Of a stretch of DNA of 64,000 nucleotides, positions 33,481 to 42,313 are shown one piece after another. Position 1 is the first letter of the stretch, and each line of letters opens with the position of its first letter. The stretch spans positions 1 to 64,000 of the forward strand of contig JALFLW010000010.1 in the NCBI GenBank assembly GCA_022774505.1, read 5' to 3'. Source of the stretch: Lachnospiraceae bacterium. GTDB taxonomy: Bacteria; Bacillota; Clostridia; Lachnospirales; Lachnospiraceae. Both the position numbers and the translations under genes were made by a program. The notes beneath the pieces were generated by a model that searched no databases, was not told the DNA's origin, and worked only from the letters and a program-made list of their open reading frames with translations.

Positions 33481-34323
33481 ATGGAGAAAAAAGTATTAGT
33501 TTTAGATTTAGATGGCACACTGACCAATTCAGAGAAAAAGATTACACCGGAGACAAAGACGGCTCTGATGGAAATGCAGAAACAAGGGCACACGGTTGTA
33601 CTTGCATCGGGACGGCCAACGGCAGGGATAACGCCTCTGGCAGAAGAATTGAAACTGAAGGAATATGGTGGATATATTCTGTCCTTTAATGGGGGCAGGA
33701 TCACAGAATGCAGCAGTGATGAAGTGATCTATCAGAAGACATTGCCACCGGAAATTGTGCCGGATCTGTTTTCACTGGCCAGACAGCTGGATATCGGACT
33801 TCTTTCTTATGATGAGGATAATAATATTATCACGGGAATGCATTATGATGAGTATATTGACGTAGAAAAAAATATTAATCATCTGCCGGTAAAGCAGATG
33901 GAAAAAGTAGAGGATCATGTAAATTTTCCGTTGAATAAATGTCTGGGAACTGCAGAACCTGAGATCGCAGCTGAGGCAGAGAAAATATATGAGGAAAAAT
34001 TTGGGGACAGGCTTTGTATCAGCCGCAGTGAACCGTTTTTTGTTGAGATCACACCGAAGGGGATTGATAAAGCAGCCTCTTTGGAACGCTTTTGCAAAAT
34101 GACAGGAAACAGGCGGGAGGATATGATCGCCTGTGGAGACGGTTTTAATGATCTGTCGATGATAAAATATGCCGGACTTGGTGTGGCGATGGAAAATGCC
34201 CAGCCGGTAGTAAAGGAGGCAGCAGATTATGTGACTGCTTCTAATGATGAGGATGGTGTGGCAAAGGTGATCCACAAATTTATTTTAAAAGATGATATGT
34301 CCTTTAATACGGACAGTATATAG
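33481..34323 (+). CDS. HAD-superfamily Cof-type phosphatase
   Basis: The 280-residue protein carries the HAD motifs: nucleophile Asp in LVLDLDGTLTNS, motif II Ser in VVLASGRPTAG, motif III Lys near GIDKAASLERF, and motif IV GDGFNDLSMIKYAGLGVAM. The large C2B cap between motifs II and III is that of the Cof/YidA group, which dephosphorylates sugar phosphates and cofactors such as PLP or FMN. The start at 33481 was preferred because AGGA overlaps the ATG at 33469. It lies 33 bases after the ABC genes and 52 bases before the GH26 gene, so it may belong to either group. Confidence 0.88.
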   Translation: MEKKVLVLDLDGTLTNSEKKITPETKTALMEMQKQGHTVVLASGRPTAGITPLAEELKLKEYGGYILSFNGGRITECSSDEVIYQKTLPPEIVPDLFSLARQLDIGLLSYDEDNNIITGMHYDEYIDVEKNINHLPVKQMEKVEDHVNFPLNKCLGTAEPEIAAEAEKIYEEKFGDRLCISRSEPFFVEITPKGIDKAASLERFCKMTGNRREDMIACGDGFNDLSMIKYAGLGVAMENAQPVVKEAADYVTASNDEDGVAKVIHKFILKDDMSFNTDSI

Positions 34324-34375
34324 ATGGGGATGATCCGTAATCTATGTATGAAATGCAAAAGGAGATGAAGATATT

Positions 34376-35314
34376 ATGTAGAAACCGGTCAATAAAAATG
34401 CCTCTCCCGAGGCCGCAGCACTTTTAAGCTATCTGGAACAGACAGCAGGGCATGGGATCATTACCGGACAGCATACCCAGACAAATCCTATGGAAGAAAT
34501 CACATATATCCGGGAAGTTACCGGAAAGGAGCCTAAATTAAGAGGATTTGAACTTCTGGCGTATTCGCCCAATATTAATGAGGAAGATGCCGGGGAGGCA
34601 TGTCTGACAGAAGTGTACGAAAATAGGTACACATTAAAAACTGCCATGAAGTGGGCAGAGGAATCAGATGGGATCGTTACATTTTCATTTCATTGGTTTT
34701 CACCTTTGGGCGGCCGTGACAAAAGCTTTTATACGGAGCATACTGATTTCGATCCCCAAAAAGTCCTGATAGAAGGGACTCCGGAGAGGGAAGCATTTTA
34801 TCATGATATGAAGGTGATCGCCGGTTATCTGCGGCAGTTTCAGGAAGCATCGATCCCGATCTTATGGCGGCCGTTTCATGAATCAGATGGAACTTGGTTC
34901 TGGTGGGGCTCTAAAGGACCGGAGGTGGCGAGAGAGCTGTATCTTTTGATGTATGATTATTATGTCAATGTATGTCATCTTGATAATCTGCTATGGGTAT
35001 GGAATTGCAGGCTGCCGGAAGGGTATCCGGGAGATGAATATGTAGATATTGTTTCCGTGGATATATACCTGCCGGAGTACAAACCGACAGACTATGCCAC
35101 GGAGTATGAAGAATTGATCCATGCCACCGCTAAGGATAAAGTAGTGGCATTGGCAGAGGTGGGATATATGCCGGATGTGGATATGCTGGCAGAGAGCCGT
35201 ATCCCGTGGGCATATTATATGACCTGGTCCAAAGAATTCTGTATCGGGGAACAGTACAATAGCAAAGAAAATCTCAGACGGATGTATGACAGTGCGTATG
35301 CTATTGTACTATGA
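34376..35314 (+). pseudogene. GH26 beta-mannanase-like gene with an amber codon directly after the start codon
   Basis: The frame encodes a GH26 protein of 312 codons. AAAGGAGATGAAGATATT precedes an ATG at 34376, and the very next codon is TAG. After that the frame is open to 35314 and reads through the conserved GH26 N-terminal segment (LLSYLEQTAGHGIITGQHTQ). The acid/base Glu is in WRPFHESDG (codon 169) and the nucleophile Glu in ALAEVGYM (codon 261). The first usable ATG after the stop is at 34490, which would drop that N-terminal segment, and it has no good ribosome site. The gene is thus either recently inactivated, translated from a non-standard codon, or affected by a sequence error. 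There is no signal peptide. It overlaps the AraC gene end by six bases. Confidence 0.75.
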
Positions 35315-36043
35315 ATAGCCGGATAGATCTTCGTTTCGTCTGTATTGTCCGGGGGTGATACCATATTCCCGGTGAAAGCAGCGGATATAATGACTGCAGG
35401 AGGCAAAGCCCAGAAATGAACTGATATCCGTGCAGCTTATGGTACTGTTTTTCAGCATATAGCAGGACACTTCACATTTTTTATGCAGGATATACTGTTG
35501 AAGAGTATATCCTGTTTCTTTTTTGAAAAGTTTCGACAGATATTCGGGATGAAGTCCCAGAGAACCGGCCACTTCTCCGGCGGACAGAGGATGAGACATA
35601 TTTTTGGTAATATAATCTACGCCATGCTGGACGTGATAAGAAAGCTCCTTTCCCCGGCGAAGCTCATTCATAGCATTGGTAAAGGCAGTGACCGCCTCGA
35701 TCTTGACAGCGGAAAGCTCCCGGTGGCTGGTGCACTGATCTACTTTACGGATTAAAAGATCACTGAGGGTAAAGGACTGTTCAGGCTCTAAACCGCCCTC
35801 AATGCAGAAACGGGTGATCATGGCGATCAGTATGACATGATGATATTTCATATTTTGTAAAGGATTAGCAGACAGAAGTCCCATATGTTCCCAGTTTTCG
35901 TTTGTGATATTTCCTTTTAGTATATCCAGATTGCCGGAGGCGATATCACGGTAAAATGAAAATTCCTCTTCCATGGGAATGTGAAAATATTCCTCCTCCT
36001 GCTGCTTTGCAAGAAGTCTTTGAAGTTCTTTTTTGACATTCAT
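35309..36043 (-). CDS. AraC-family transcriptional regulator
   Basis: The 244-residue protein has a C-terminal AraC domain with two helix-turn-helix units: HPLSAGEVAGSLGLHPEYLSK then FKKETG, and ISCTDISSFLGFASCSHYIR then FHREYGITPGQYR. The N-terminal part (about 1-130) is helical and unlike the cupin of AraC itself; it resembles the sensor region of two-component-like or YesN-type regulators without a receiver. The start follows AAAGGAATC. The gene lies between the GH26 frame and GH5 and is divergent from GH5, so control of the glycan genes is likely. The inducer is unknown. Confidence 0.9.
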   Translation of the reverse strand: MNVKKELQRLLAKQQEEEYFHIPMEEEFSFYRDIASGNLDILKGNITNENWEHMGLLSANPLQNMKYHHVILIAMITRFCIEGGLEPEQSFTLSDLLIRKVDQCTSHRELSAVKIEAVTAFTNAMNELRRGKELSYHVQHGVDYITKNMSHPLSAGEVAGSLGLHPEYLSKLFKKETGYTLQQYILHKKCEVSCYMLKNSTISCTDISSFLGFASCSHYIRCFHREYGITPGQYRRNEDLSGYS

Positions 36044-36123
36044 GATAATTTTGATTCCTTTTATGATATATGTTGATCTTACAAAAATGTTAAAGCTGTT
36101 TTGTGCTATTTGTATCTGTTTTA

Positions 36124-36152
36124 TTGTATCATACTTTAAACAATAATACTAT
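36124..36152 (+). promoter_or_regulatory. Promoter of the GH5 gene
   Basis: TTGTAT (36124-36129) and TACTAT (36147-36152) are 17 bases apart, in the 173-bp divergent region shared with the AraC gene. The opposite strand carries TACAAT at 36122-36127, so divergent promoters may overlap here. Confidence 0.5.
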
Positions 36153-36216
36153 GATGAAGCTGTAAGAAAAAGAGCTTATGTAAGCAGAAATATAAAGGAA
36201 AGGAACGGTGATCATT

Positions 36217-37248
36217 ATGAAAAAATGGAGCGGTTTTGAAAAGGGGATTAATCTGGGGGGGTGGCTTTCACAGTGTGATTACAGCAGAGAACGCCTGGAA
36301 CATTTTATCGAGGAAGAAGACATCAAGAGACTTGGCAGCTGGGGACTTGATCACCTTCGCCTGCCTGTTGATTATAATGTGCTGAGAACAGATGATGGAG
36401 ACTTTCGGGAGGAAGGCTTTCGCTGCGTGAAAAGAGCAGTTGAATGGTGTCGCAAATATGGTCTCAATATTATTTTGGATCTTCATAAAACAGCAGGATA
36501 TTCTTTTGACAAGGATGAGCAGGAGTCCGGCTTTTTTGTGGAGGAGAGCTGTCAGGAGTATTTTTATACATTATGGGAAGAGATTGCACGGCGGTTTTCC
36601 GGATATGGAGATCATATTGCATTCGAATTATTGAATGAGGTGACGGAGGAGAAGACGATGGATGCCTGGAAAAGGATTTCCGGGGAATGTATCCGACGGA
36701 TCCGTGTGATCGCTCCGACGACGAAGATCCTGATCGGTGGATACTGGAACAATAGTGTGGCAGCAGTAAAAGCACTTCCGCTGCCTGTCGATGAAAATAT
36801 CGTTTACAATTTTCATTGCTATGAGCCTTTGATCTTTACACATCAGGGAGCAGGGTGGGTAGATACCATGCCTGCAGATTATCGTATGAGCTTTGATAAT
36901 GACATGTCCGTATTTTTGGACAATACAAAAAAATACCTGCCGGATAATATGATCCTGTTGGAACCGGCAAAGGATATTGATCATGCTTTGGATCAGGAAT
37001 TTTTTGAAAAACTGTTTGCAGAGGCTATAGCTGTGGCTGAAGAACGGGATGTACCGCTGTATTGCGGAGAATATGGAGTGATCGATCTGGCATCATCGGA
37101 GGATACGGTGAAATGGTATCAGAGTATTCATGCTGTCTTTGAAAAATATCATATTGGAAGGGCTGCCTGGAATTATAAAGAAATGAATTTTGGAATTATT
37201 GATCATCATATGGATCCGGTCAGGAAAGAAGTGATCAGGCTTTTATAG
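36217..37248 (+). CDS. GH5-family glycoside hydrolase, cytoplasmic
   Basis: The 343-residue protein is a single GH5 barrel: GINLGGWLSQCD at the start, LDHLRLPVDYN, NIILDLHKTAG, the acid/base Glu in FELLNEVT (residue 141), VYNFHCYEP and the nucleophile Glu in LYCGEYGV (residue 285), ending with WNYKEMNFG. There is no signal peptide, so short oligosaccharides are the likely substrates; GH5 covers beta-glucan, mannan and related linkages and I cannot pick one. The ATG at 36217 follows AAAGGAACGG; a GTG three codons upstream is less likely. A strong terminator follows. Confidence 0.9.
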   Translation: MKKWSGFEKGINLGGWLSQCDYSRERLEHFIEEEDIKRLGSWGLDHLRLPVDYNVLRTDDGDFREEGFRCVKRAVEWCRKYGLNIILDLHKTAGYSFDKDEQESGFFVEESCQEYFYTLWEEIARRFSGYGDHIAFELLNEVTEEKTMDAWKRISGECIRRIRVIAPTTKILIGGYWNNSVAAVKALPLPVDENIVYNFHCYEPLIFTHQGAGWVDTMPADYRMSFDNDMSVFLDNTKKYLPDNMILLEPAKDIDHALDQEFFEKLFAEAIAVAEERDVPLYCGEYGVIDLASSEDTVKWYQSIHAVFEKYHIGRAAWNYKEMNFGIIDHHMDPVRKEVIRLL

Positions 37249-37320
37249 TGGTCAGTGGCGTATGCCCCCTGTATTCCCTCTACGTTACGAGTATTTTCCT
37301 AATCCTATACAACTAAATTA

Positions 37321-37402
37321 ACAGGTCCGGTACATGCGGCCTGACTGTCCTTTGTTAAATAGACATAAGACAGTCAGACCGCATGTACCGGACCTGTTTT
37401 TA
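37321..37402 (+). terminator. Very long terminator-like hairpin after GH5
   Basis: A 29-bp stem with one G-T mismatch (first arm 37321-37349, second arm 37369-37397) encloses a 19-base AT-rich loop and is followed by a short T-run. It may stop GH5 transcription. Its length and its place right before truncated ABC genes also suit a scar of a mobile or recombined element. Confidence 0.65.
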
Positions 37403-37421
37403 GCATGGAAAAAACAAGGAT

Positions 37422-37748
37422 ATGGGAAAGGTAGGACTGAGTGCGGTTGAAAAAAAGAAATTTGGCGAGTATTCTCTGGGAATGAAGCAAAGACTTGGTA
37501 TTGCAGCGGCTATTATGGGAGAGCCAGATATTATCATTCTGGATGAGCCGATCAATGCCATTGACGAAGACGGGGTAGAAGAGATCAGACAGCTGATATT
37601 GGATTTGAGATCAGAGGACAGAGTCATAATAATTGCCTGTCATGATCGGTCGGAAATGGAACTTTTGGCTGACGAAGTGATTTGTATGAAAAATGGAGAA
37701 TTGATTTCGGAAAAGGGGTGTGACGATGCAGATTTGGAAAATGTATAA
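37422..37748 (+). pseudogene. ABC transporter ATPase remnant lacking the N-terminal half
   Basis: Only about 108 C-terminal codons remain: signature YSLGMKQRLGIAAAI, Walker B IIILDEPINAIDEDG and switch His in IIACHDRSE. Walker A and the Q-loop are gone; upstream is the long hairpin instead. The residues match the bacitracin/lantibiotic-type ABC ATPases (BcrA-like). Without Walker A it cannot bind ATP in the normal way. Confidence 0.8.
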
Positions 37749-38134
37749 GCATGATCTGGATGAGGGGATCTGTATGCGTGCGGTCTATCTTCTTTTGCCG
37801 GTCCTCATTGCATTATTTTCATGTATAGGCATGCATTATAAGCTGGTACAGCTTATTCATTTAAGTTCCAGCATGGGTTCCGGCACTGTGCTGGATTACT
37901 GGCTGTATTTTATAGAAGGAGGAAAGCAGTATACGTTTAGCGTATATAATTTCTTTTTATAAAAGAAACTGGCTTTTGTTTGGAAACTGGGGCATGCCAT
38001 ATCGGATGTTTCCGGTAGCCGCACATGGACTGGAACCAAAAATATGTCTGATATTACTAACAGCGGCCATTGGTGTGGCCGCTGCAGCAGGGTATCTTAT
38101 ATACAATAAAAGAGATATTTTGGAGGAAAAATAA
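37726..38134 (+). pseudogene. ABC transporter permease remnant, internally deleted
   Basis: The frame starts at an ATG overlapping the end of the ATPase remnant and encodes a short membrane segment (AVYLLLPVLIALFSCIGMHY), then stops at 37962. In another frame, from about 37990 to 38134, a further membrane helix is encoded (ICLILLTAAIGVAAAAGYLI) followed by YNKRDILEEK and a stop. Together they look like the two ends of an ABC-2-type permease with the middle deleted and the frame lost. Confidence 0.65.
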
Positions 38135-38146
38135 TCCTATGGGAAA

Positions 38147-41113
38147 TTACCCGATAAATGTTTTACGAAGTTTTTTCAGGTCAAGTGTCTGCTCAGGAGC
38201 AAATTCATCAGAACTTACATAAGAGAGAAGAGAACGGATAAACTGATCAACTTCCGGCAGCTTCGTGACATCACGGTGACTGATGATCTCTCCGACAGCG
38301 GTGATGGCATCATCTCTGGTTGGCTCAGTGAGGTTGACAAGTTCGCTGAGTCGGATGGTGCAGACCATCAAAGTGCCGTTTCCGGCTTTTCCCTCAAAGA
38401 GGATACCAAGCTTGTGATTCCGGTCAAAGTTATCCATCATCTGGACGATAGGACGGTAACTCTTATCAGTGGTATCATCAAGGATTGCACAATCACAGTG
38501 GGATACCAGCTGATACCACTGTGGAGTAGCATATGTGTGAGAAGGGAAAAGCTTTAAGGCCGGATGGTCATTATGGATAAGGAGTCCCATCGTGCCTACG
38601 GCTACCGGCTTCTTCATCCATTCGCAGATATCACGAAACATTGGATAACACCAAAACTCCGTACAGTAAAATCCCTTGAGACTGTCTGCTGTTTCCTGCG
38701 GCAGATAAAGGACACGCCTGCCTTCTGCCAGCATTGCCTCTGCCTGGTCGAAATCATTTGTAAGATATGTTTTATAAATACCTTCTCCGACGGAGACTAT
38801 ATTGGCAGGATCCACATGATCATGATCGGATGGATATAGATATAATTCGTATTCATTGTAAATATCTGTTCCCTCGATGGACAGAGACAGGATAGCTGTT
38901 GTAGCATTTTCAACGGCAGGAACGGTGATCGAGATGTCCTCCAGGTTTACAAGTCCCAGAATATCCTCCGGCAGTGAGATCGTCCCTGTAGCTGCCTGTG
39001 TGCCGTCCTGCAGGACAAAGCGGTATGTTACGGATCTGCCGGAAAGACTCTCCGGACGGTAATAACGGAAAGCTGTTGAAAAATCGAAAGTGGAGCCGGC
39101 TGTCAGGATATAGCTGTCAAATTCTGCCATCAGAATGGCATCTGAGCAATAGCCGGACCATTCCTGAGTAGTGACAAGTCCTTTGCTGTCCATAAAAGCA
39201 TCTAAAATACCGACCAGAGCGGTTCCCTGACCGGAGAAATCCTGAATATCAAGGATCTGATAACCTGCCAGATTCTTTGTGCGTGCGGCAGCTTCCAATT
39301 CTTCTTTGTAGCATTGGACGGCAAGCTTGCCGCTGTTGTAGAAAAATTCATCTGCCTGATCGAGCATCCCTTTTTCTTCTAAACGATCTCGGAATACTTC
39401 AAAATTTCTAGCCTTTAATACGCCTGTATATTTGTCGATCTCATGAAAATCCGGATAGACACAGTACTGACCGATCTCATGGGATACAACAGGGATTTCC
39501 GGCATAAGCACTTCTGTATTTTCGGCAGCTTTTACTTTCTTGACACCGGTACCGTACTGAATCTCGATCTCTGCATTATCATCACCGGTATCTGCCGTTG
39601 CTGCGGCAGGAAGGATGGCATCATCATAGTTTTTGCGGGTGGATGGCTCTGCGGACTGGATATGTCCGAGCGGTGCATCACACATGCCATAAGAACCGCG
39701 GAAAAGACGATTTTTGCTGAGGCGCACACCTACAAAGAAATCCTCCTCCGGAAGGATCACAGGAGTATGTTGGAAATTATTTGAACCCTGCGTATACAGA
39801 TGACGGGTATCTACTGCCTTGTATGCGGCAAGGATCTCTGAGATCCGTTCTTTGCTTCCCCACAGCTCATTACCAAGGGACATCATACAATAGGAAGCAT
39901 GATTGCCGAAATATTTCATCATGCGGTATCCCTCTTCGATGAGATAGGACTGTTCGGTCTCATTATGTCCCTCTTCTCCCGGAGCCGTCATGGTACCCCA
40001 GAATGGGAGCTGAGGCTCCATATAGATACCGACCAGATCGGCAGCGGTAAATGCAGCATCAGGAGGACAGCAGGTATGGAAACGGTAGTGGTTGATCCCG
40101 TAGCTTTTTGAGACAGACAAAACCCGGATCCATTCATCTACCGTGGCAGGAACCGCACCGGTCAGCGGAAAGATCAGCCCGTCATGTTTGCCGCGGAGAA
40201 ATGTTTTGCGGCCATTGATCAGAAAGTCATGTCCCTCGGTGGTGAAATCGCGGAGTCCGAAAGTTGTGGTGGTGGTCTCGGCACTGTCTGTAAAGGAAGC
40301 AGTCAGCTGATAGATCACAGGTGCGTATTCACTCCAGAGTACAGGATTTTCGCCAAGCTTATAAATGATGGAATATGTTGCCTGACCGGCAGGAAACGGG
40401 ATTTCAAAAGACCGGACAGGGGTTGTCTGTTCTTTCAGGCCTTTGCGGTCACGCAGCTGTGCCTGTACTTCGATCGTATGAAATGTATCTGTGCCGGAAG
40501 TGTTTACGGTAGTCATTTCCAAAGTGACAGAGCAGTTTTTGGTATCCGGCAGAGTCTTGATGTGAGAGATATAGCATTTCTCATGGATGCGCAGAGAGAT
40601 GTCTCCGATGATACCGTTCCAGTTTGTCTGGGTGTCCGGAGATGTCAGATGACCGCCTTTTGTAGGATAAGCCAGAGGATCAGGAATCCCTTCCTCCGGT
40701 TTTTGTACATTTGCGACCAGGATCGTCAGACGGAAATCCTGCTTCGTGACTGCTTTTGTCAGGTCATAGATATGTGGTGTGTTCAGGCTGTCATATGTGC
40801 CGATCCGGATATCATCGACCCAGACCATGGTTACACGGGTGCGCTCCAGATACAGCAGGATATCTTTTGTCAGATCCTCCGGCTCGAGATGTATCTCTTT
40901 TGAGTACCAGGCGTACCCCTCATACAGATAAGGGTCTGTGAGCGTTCCGGTTTCCTTTTTGTCAGAATATGTTCCTTTTTGGGCCTGAGAGGTCGTACCG
41001 GGAAGCGTGATCGTATCTTCCGGTTTTTTTGTATAAAATGCGTTATCGACGCCCTTACATTCGGCATCCAGACAGAAATTCCATGTTCCCTGCAGGTTTA
41101 TGTTCTTTATCAT
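38147..41113 (-). CDS. Large GH2-family glycoside hydrolase, cytoplasmic
   Basis: The 988-residue protein has GH2 order: sugar-binding domain (about 1-180, with INLQGTWNFCLDAE, LPGTTSQAQKGTYS, GYAWYSKEI), Ig-like domain, barrel (about 300-640) and C-terminal beta domains. The acid/base is the Glu of LGNELWGS (residue 416) and the likely nucleophile the Glu of VVSHEIGQY (residue 546). The barrel has an insertion of about 60 residues (ILPAAATADTGDDNAEIEIQ region) between them. There is no signal peptide. The motif NELWG and HEIGQ put it in the large-GH2 group seen in gut bacteria with uncertain substrates, not with LacZ. It has its own promoter with a palindrome. The stop lies close to the end of the permease remnant. 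Confidence 0.85.
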   Translation of the reverse strand: MIKNINLQGTWNFCLDAECKGVDNAFYTKKPEDTITLPGTTSQAQKGTYSDKKETGTLTDPYLYEGYAWYSKEIHLEPEDLTKDILLYLERTRVTMVWVDDIRIGTYDSLNTPHIYDLTKAVTKQDFRLTILVANVQKPEEGIPDPLAYPTKGGHLTSPDTQTNWNGIIGDISLRIHEKCYISHIKTLPDTKNCSVTLEMTTVNTSGTDTFHTIEVQAQLRDRKGLKEQTTPVRSFEIPFPAGQATYSIIYKLGENPVLWSEYAPVIYQLTASFTDSAETTTTTFGLRDFTTEGHDFLINGRKTFLRGKHDGLIFPLTGAVPATVDEWIRVLSVSKSYGINHYRFHTCCPPDAAFTAADLVGIYMEPQLPFWGTMTAPGEEGHNETEQSYLIEEGYRMMKYFGNHASYCMMSLGNELWGSKERISEILAAYKAVDTRHLYTQGSNNFQHTPVILPEEDFFVGVRLSKNRLFRGSYGMCDAPLGHIQSAEPSTRKNYDDAILPAAATADTGDDNAEIEIQYGTGVKKVKAAENTEVLMPEIPVVSHEIGQYCVYPDFHEIDKYTGVLKARNFEVFRDRLEEKGMLDQADEFFYNSGKLAVQCYKEELEAAARTKNLAGYQILDIQDFSGQGTALVGILDAFMDSKGLVTTQEWSGYCSDAILMAEFDSYILTAGSTFDFSTAFRYYRPESLSGRSVTYRFVLQDGTQAATGTISLPEDILGLVNLEDISITVPAVENATTAILSLSIEGTDIYNEYELYLYPSDHDHVDPANIVSVGEGIYKTYLTNDFDQAEAMLAEGRRVLYLPQETADSLKGFYCTEFWCYPMFRDICEWMKKPVAVGTMGLLIHNDHPALKLFPSHTYATPQWYQLVSHCDCAILDDTTDKSYRPIVQMMDNFDRNHKLGILFEGKAGNGTLMVCTIRLSELVNLTEPTRDDAITAVGEIISHRDVTKLPEVDQFIRSLLSYVSSDEFAPEQTLDLKKLRKTFIG

Positions 41114-41223
41114 TTTTTTCTCCTTAAAATTAAATTATATATTTTTCGTTTTTTTTTGCACAAATATAGTATCATATTTGGCGGAGAAGCTCCCGGTGCT
41201 CGTAAAGGGGCATTCCTCTACAT

Positions 41224-41252
41224 ATTATACATGGTACGCAGAGGTCTTTCAA
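41224..41252 (-). promoter_or_regulatory. Promoter of the 988-residue GH2 gene with an overlapping palindrome
   Basis: On the minus strand TTGAAA (41247-41252) and TATAAT (41224-41229) are 17 bases apart. The -35 box lies in the inverted repeat CTTTCAACTGAAAG (41246-41259), a possible operator. The leader of about 105 bases to the start at 41113 contains a further AT-rich stretch and GAAGC..GCTTC-type pairing but no terminator. Confidence 0.65.
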
Positions 41253-41314
41253 CTGAAAGTTCAGAGGATTTGTTGACAGAATTACCTATGTGAATTAAGA
41301 TGTAATTTAGGAAT

Positions 41315-41871
41315 TAAGGCTTTCCACACCAATAACAGAAAGCAGCACATAATATGTCTTATGTCCGGTTACATGCAATAGCATTTTGCCTTTCTAAGTA
41401 CTTTTAAATCCGTGAGCTGTGACTAAAAAATCGTCTTGTCACTTACGGATTTCGAAAAGACGAATTGCTTTGCTACTTTGATGTTTGATGAACGCATCCT
41501 CCCGTATTTACCCCAAGGTGGGAATCAGGGGTTTCGAGAGGCACTTGCACCCGCTGGTACTTACGCCCCAAGTTTTACAGACACATATTTCATCAATTGA
41601 ACACTTGGGGCGTTATGTACCATTGCATGGTGCATCGTAGCGGGAGCGTGCCGTCCGAAACAACTGAGCCCACCTATGGGGGTAAGACGTACAGATGCGT
41701 ATTCATCAAAGCATTGCAAAGCAAAGTCTTTTCAGAAATCCTACTGATCTGCGTCAATTTTTTAGTCACAGCTCACGGATCAATTTGTTTTCTGAGGCAA
41801 AATGCCTATTTTCTCTTCAAGACATAAGACATATTATGGACTGCTTTCTGTTATTGGTGTGGGAAGCCTTA
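41315..41871. repeat. 557-bp fold-back (long inverted repeat) element, noncoding
   Basis: The two ends are inverted copies (TAAGGCTTTCCACACC at 41315 and its complement at 41856-41871), and the similarity continues inward along the whole length. Pairs include ATAACAGAAAGCAG with CTGCTTTCTGTTAT, ATAATATGTCTTATG with CATAAGACATATTAT, GAGCTGTGACTAAAAAAT with ATTTTTTAGTCACAGCTC, TTTACCCCAAGGTGGG with CCCACCTATGGGGGTAA, and GGTACTTACGCCCCAAGT with ACTTGGGGCGTTATGTACC. The arms differ by scattered changes and small gaps, so each is about 270 bp with a short central loop near 41580-41600. Open frames of 68-76 codons inside lack ribosome sites. A partial unit is at 29674-29809 and an end fragment at 53865-53899. 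It may be two inverted copies of one repeat, or a foldback/MITE-like element. No transposase and no clear target duplication. Confidence 0.8.
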
Positions 41872-41887
41872 GTAAATTATTATTCCA

Positions 41888-42313
41888 TTAATTTCCCTTA
41901 AACTTAGATTCACAATAAATACAGCGATAGATCCTGTTCTGCCTGTCTGTAAGTTTAAATTTATGAGGCAGCTCCTGCTCAATAGAAGTAATGCAGCGCG
42001 GATTCTTACACTTAATAATATTGGTTACGGTTTCCGGCAGAGAAAGCTGATGTTTCTCAACAATCTCTGCATTCTGAATGATATTAATGGTAATACTGTG
42101 ATCCAGCACCCCAAGTACGTTCAGATCAATATCAAGATCACCCTCTATCTTAATAATGTCTTTCTTGCCCATCTTATTACTTTTTGCATTCTTAATGATC
42201 GCAACAGAGCAGTCAAGCTTTTCCAGATTCAGGTATTCATAAATTTTCATAGCTCCGCCTGCCTGAATATGATCGATCACGATTCCCTGATTCAGACCTC
42301 CGATATTTAACAT
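41888..42313 (-). CDS. pyrI: Aspartate carbamoyltransferase regulatory subunit
   Basis: PyrI binds nucleotides and links the catalytic trimers of ATCase, giving allosteric control of pyrimidine synthesis. The 141-residue protein has the N-terminal allosteric domain ([19 protein letters not shown]) and a zinc domain with CKNPRC and CIYC, the four Cys ligands. The length is slightly below the E. coli protein. Its start overlaps the end of pyrB by seven bases, which fits translational coupling and equal subunit supply. It ends close to the fold-back element; no own terminator is evident, but the T-rich repeat end may serve. Confidence 0.94.
   Translation of the reverse strand: MLNIGGLNQGIVIDHIQAGGAMKIYEYLNLEKLDCSVAIIKNAKSNKMGKKDIIKIEGDLDIDLNVLGVLDHSITINIIQNAEIVEKHQLSLPETVTNIIKCKNPRCITSIEQELPHKFKLTDRQNRIYRCIYCESKFKGN

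Noticed and set aside
40184-40903. A 239-codon plus-strand frame over the large GH2 gene
   Set aside because: Shadow of the GH2 coding sequence; no ribosome site and improbable Cys-rich composition.
41349-41375. A dif/Xer-like site (ACATAATATGTCTTATGT)
   Set aside because: The core recalls dif, but the flanking arms do not match and the same motif is repeated in other copies of the element, so it cannot be called the chromosomal dif site.
41597-41901. Two frames of 76 and 68 codons inside the fold-back element
   Set aside because: They lie wholly in repeat sequence, lack ribosome sites and overlap structured inverted-repeat blocks, so I treat the element as noncoding.
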